DNA from: Streptomyces viridiviolaceus | GTDB taxonomy: Bacteria; Actinomycetota; Actinomycetes; Streptomycetales; Streptomycetaceae | Length of the DNA stretch: 64,000 nt | Assembly: GCF_014650995.1 (NCBI RefSeq) | Contig: NZ_BMWA01000007.1 | Location: 237,479-301,478 of the forward strand | Direction: 5' to 3' | Program-made: the position numbers and the translations under genes | The notes under the pieces: model-generated | What the model was told of the DNA's origin: nothing | The model's input: only the letters and a program-made list of their open reading frames with translations | The model's database searches: none | Shown: positions 63,782 to 64,000 of the stretch, piece after piece | How positions within the stretch are numbered: the first letter of the stretch is position 1 | Layout: each line of letters opens with the position of its first letter

Positions 63782-64000
63782 ATGTCCAAGCCGCCGCTGC
63801 CGACCGAGGCCGTCGGCCTGCTGCGCCGCCCCAACCCCTGTGTCATGGCCACCCTCCGCTCGGACGGGGCACCCGTGTCCACGCCCACCTGGTACCTGTG
63901 GGAGGACGACGGACGGGTCCTGATCAGCCTCGACGAGGGCCGCGTCCGCCTCAGGCACCTGCGCCGCGACCCGCGCGTCACCCTCACCGTCCTCGACGGC
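63782..64000 (+). CDS. PPOX-class FMN/F420-binding protein, partial at window end
   Basis: The first 73 codons only; the gene runs off the right edge. LRRPNPCVMATLRSDGAPVS, TPTWYLWEDDGRVLISLDEG and VRLRHLRRDPRVTLTVLDG are typical of the split-barrel pyridoxamine-phosphate-oxidase-like family that binds FMN or F420 in actinomycetes. GAGGAG precedes the ATG at 63782. It is probably co-transcribed with the dehydrogenase upstream. Confidence 0.85.
   Translation, partial: MSKPPLPTEAVGLLRRPNPCVMATLRSDGAPVSTPTWYLWEDDGRVLISLDEGRVRLRHLRRDPRVTLTVLDG

Overview
This window is a very GC-rich chromosomal segment whose gene families and gene order point to a Streptomyces. The signs are bald GGAGG-type ribosome sites, frequent GTG and TTG starts, an egtABCD cluster, an Rpf/LysM/M23 wall hydrolase, an RmdA-type c-di-GMP enzyme, a three-subunit succinate dehydrogenase and several ECF/SigB-type regulators. 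The order gnd, rpf, glg, rmdA, sdh, ols, egt matches what I remember of the S. coelicolor SCO0910-SCO0975 region; that is recollection and was not checked. I saw no rRNA, tRNA, insertion sequence, phage gene or CRISPR array.

Layout. 1-540 is a non-coding tandem repeat. 638-7349 holds a proline-rich peptide, 6-phosphogluconate dehydrogenase, a secreted Rpf/LysM/M23 enzyme, a DMT permease, a FhuF-like 2Fe-2S protein and GlgA/GlgM. 7400-11406 holds glgC and a secreted PA14-GH2 glycosidase behind a LacI-type operator. 11665-17788 holds a WS/DGAT acyltransferase, a zinc-ribbon SDR, a degenerate HD protein, a 57-residue orphan protein, a GNAT and an amidase. 17789-19590 is decayed: a GH38 alpha-mannosidase without its catalytic half and a frameshifted aldo/keto reductase. 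19579-28523 holds a lipase maturation factor, a PAS-GAF-PP2C phosphatase, a DNA glycosylase, a SigB-type sigma factor, an anti-sigma factor, an unknown protein, an ECF sigma factor and a CapA-type protein. 28525-37421 holds a MarR/hydrolase pair with two operators, a cationic amino-acid permease, a universal stress protein and a cell-surface cluster (deacetylase, class F sortase, Gly/Asn/Asp repeat protein, DUF4239 protein, proline-rich protein, lipoprotein). 37721-40674 is a methyltransferase coupled to RmdA. 41354-47623 holds LysR with sdhCAB, then olsBA for ornithine lipids. 47967-53824 holds a short UvrA paralogue, a luciferase-like oxidoreductase, a HAD phosphatase, dodecin and a sugar-binding lipoprotein behind a DasR-like site. 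53843-58228 is egtABCD. 58517-64000 holds a bacterial PARG, a PemK-like toxin, a degenerate repeat tract, a second amidase, a broken LysR gene, a 3-hydroxyisobutyrate-dehydrogenase-like enzyme and the start of a PPOX-family gene cut by the window end.

The gene set combines core metabolism (pentose phosphate, GlgE-type glycogen/maltosyl phosphate, succinate oxidation), membrane and wall remodelling, redox protection (ergothioneine, dodecin, DNA repair) and signalling (c-di-GMP, partner-switch phosphatase, two sigma factors). The least explained items are the 57-residue protein at 15715, the dead HD protein at 14802, the 14-bp motif shared by the sigma and anti-sigma upstream regions, the sortase next to a surface protein lacking LPXTG, and the PARG/PemK convergent pair. 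I did not find a clearly new multi-gene defence or biosynthetic system.
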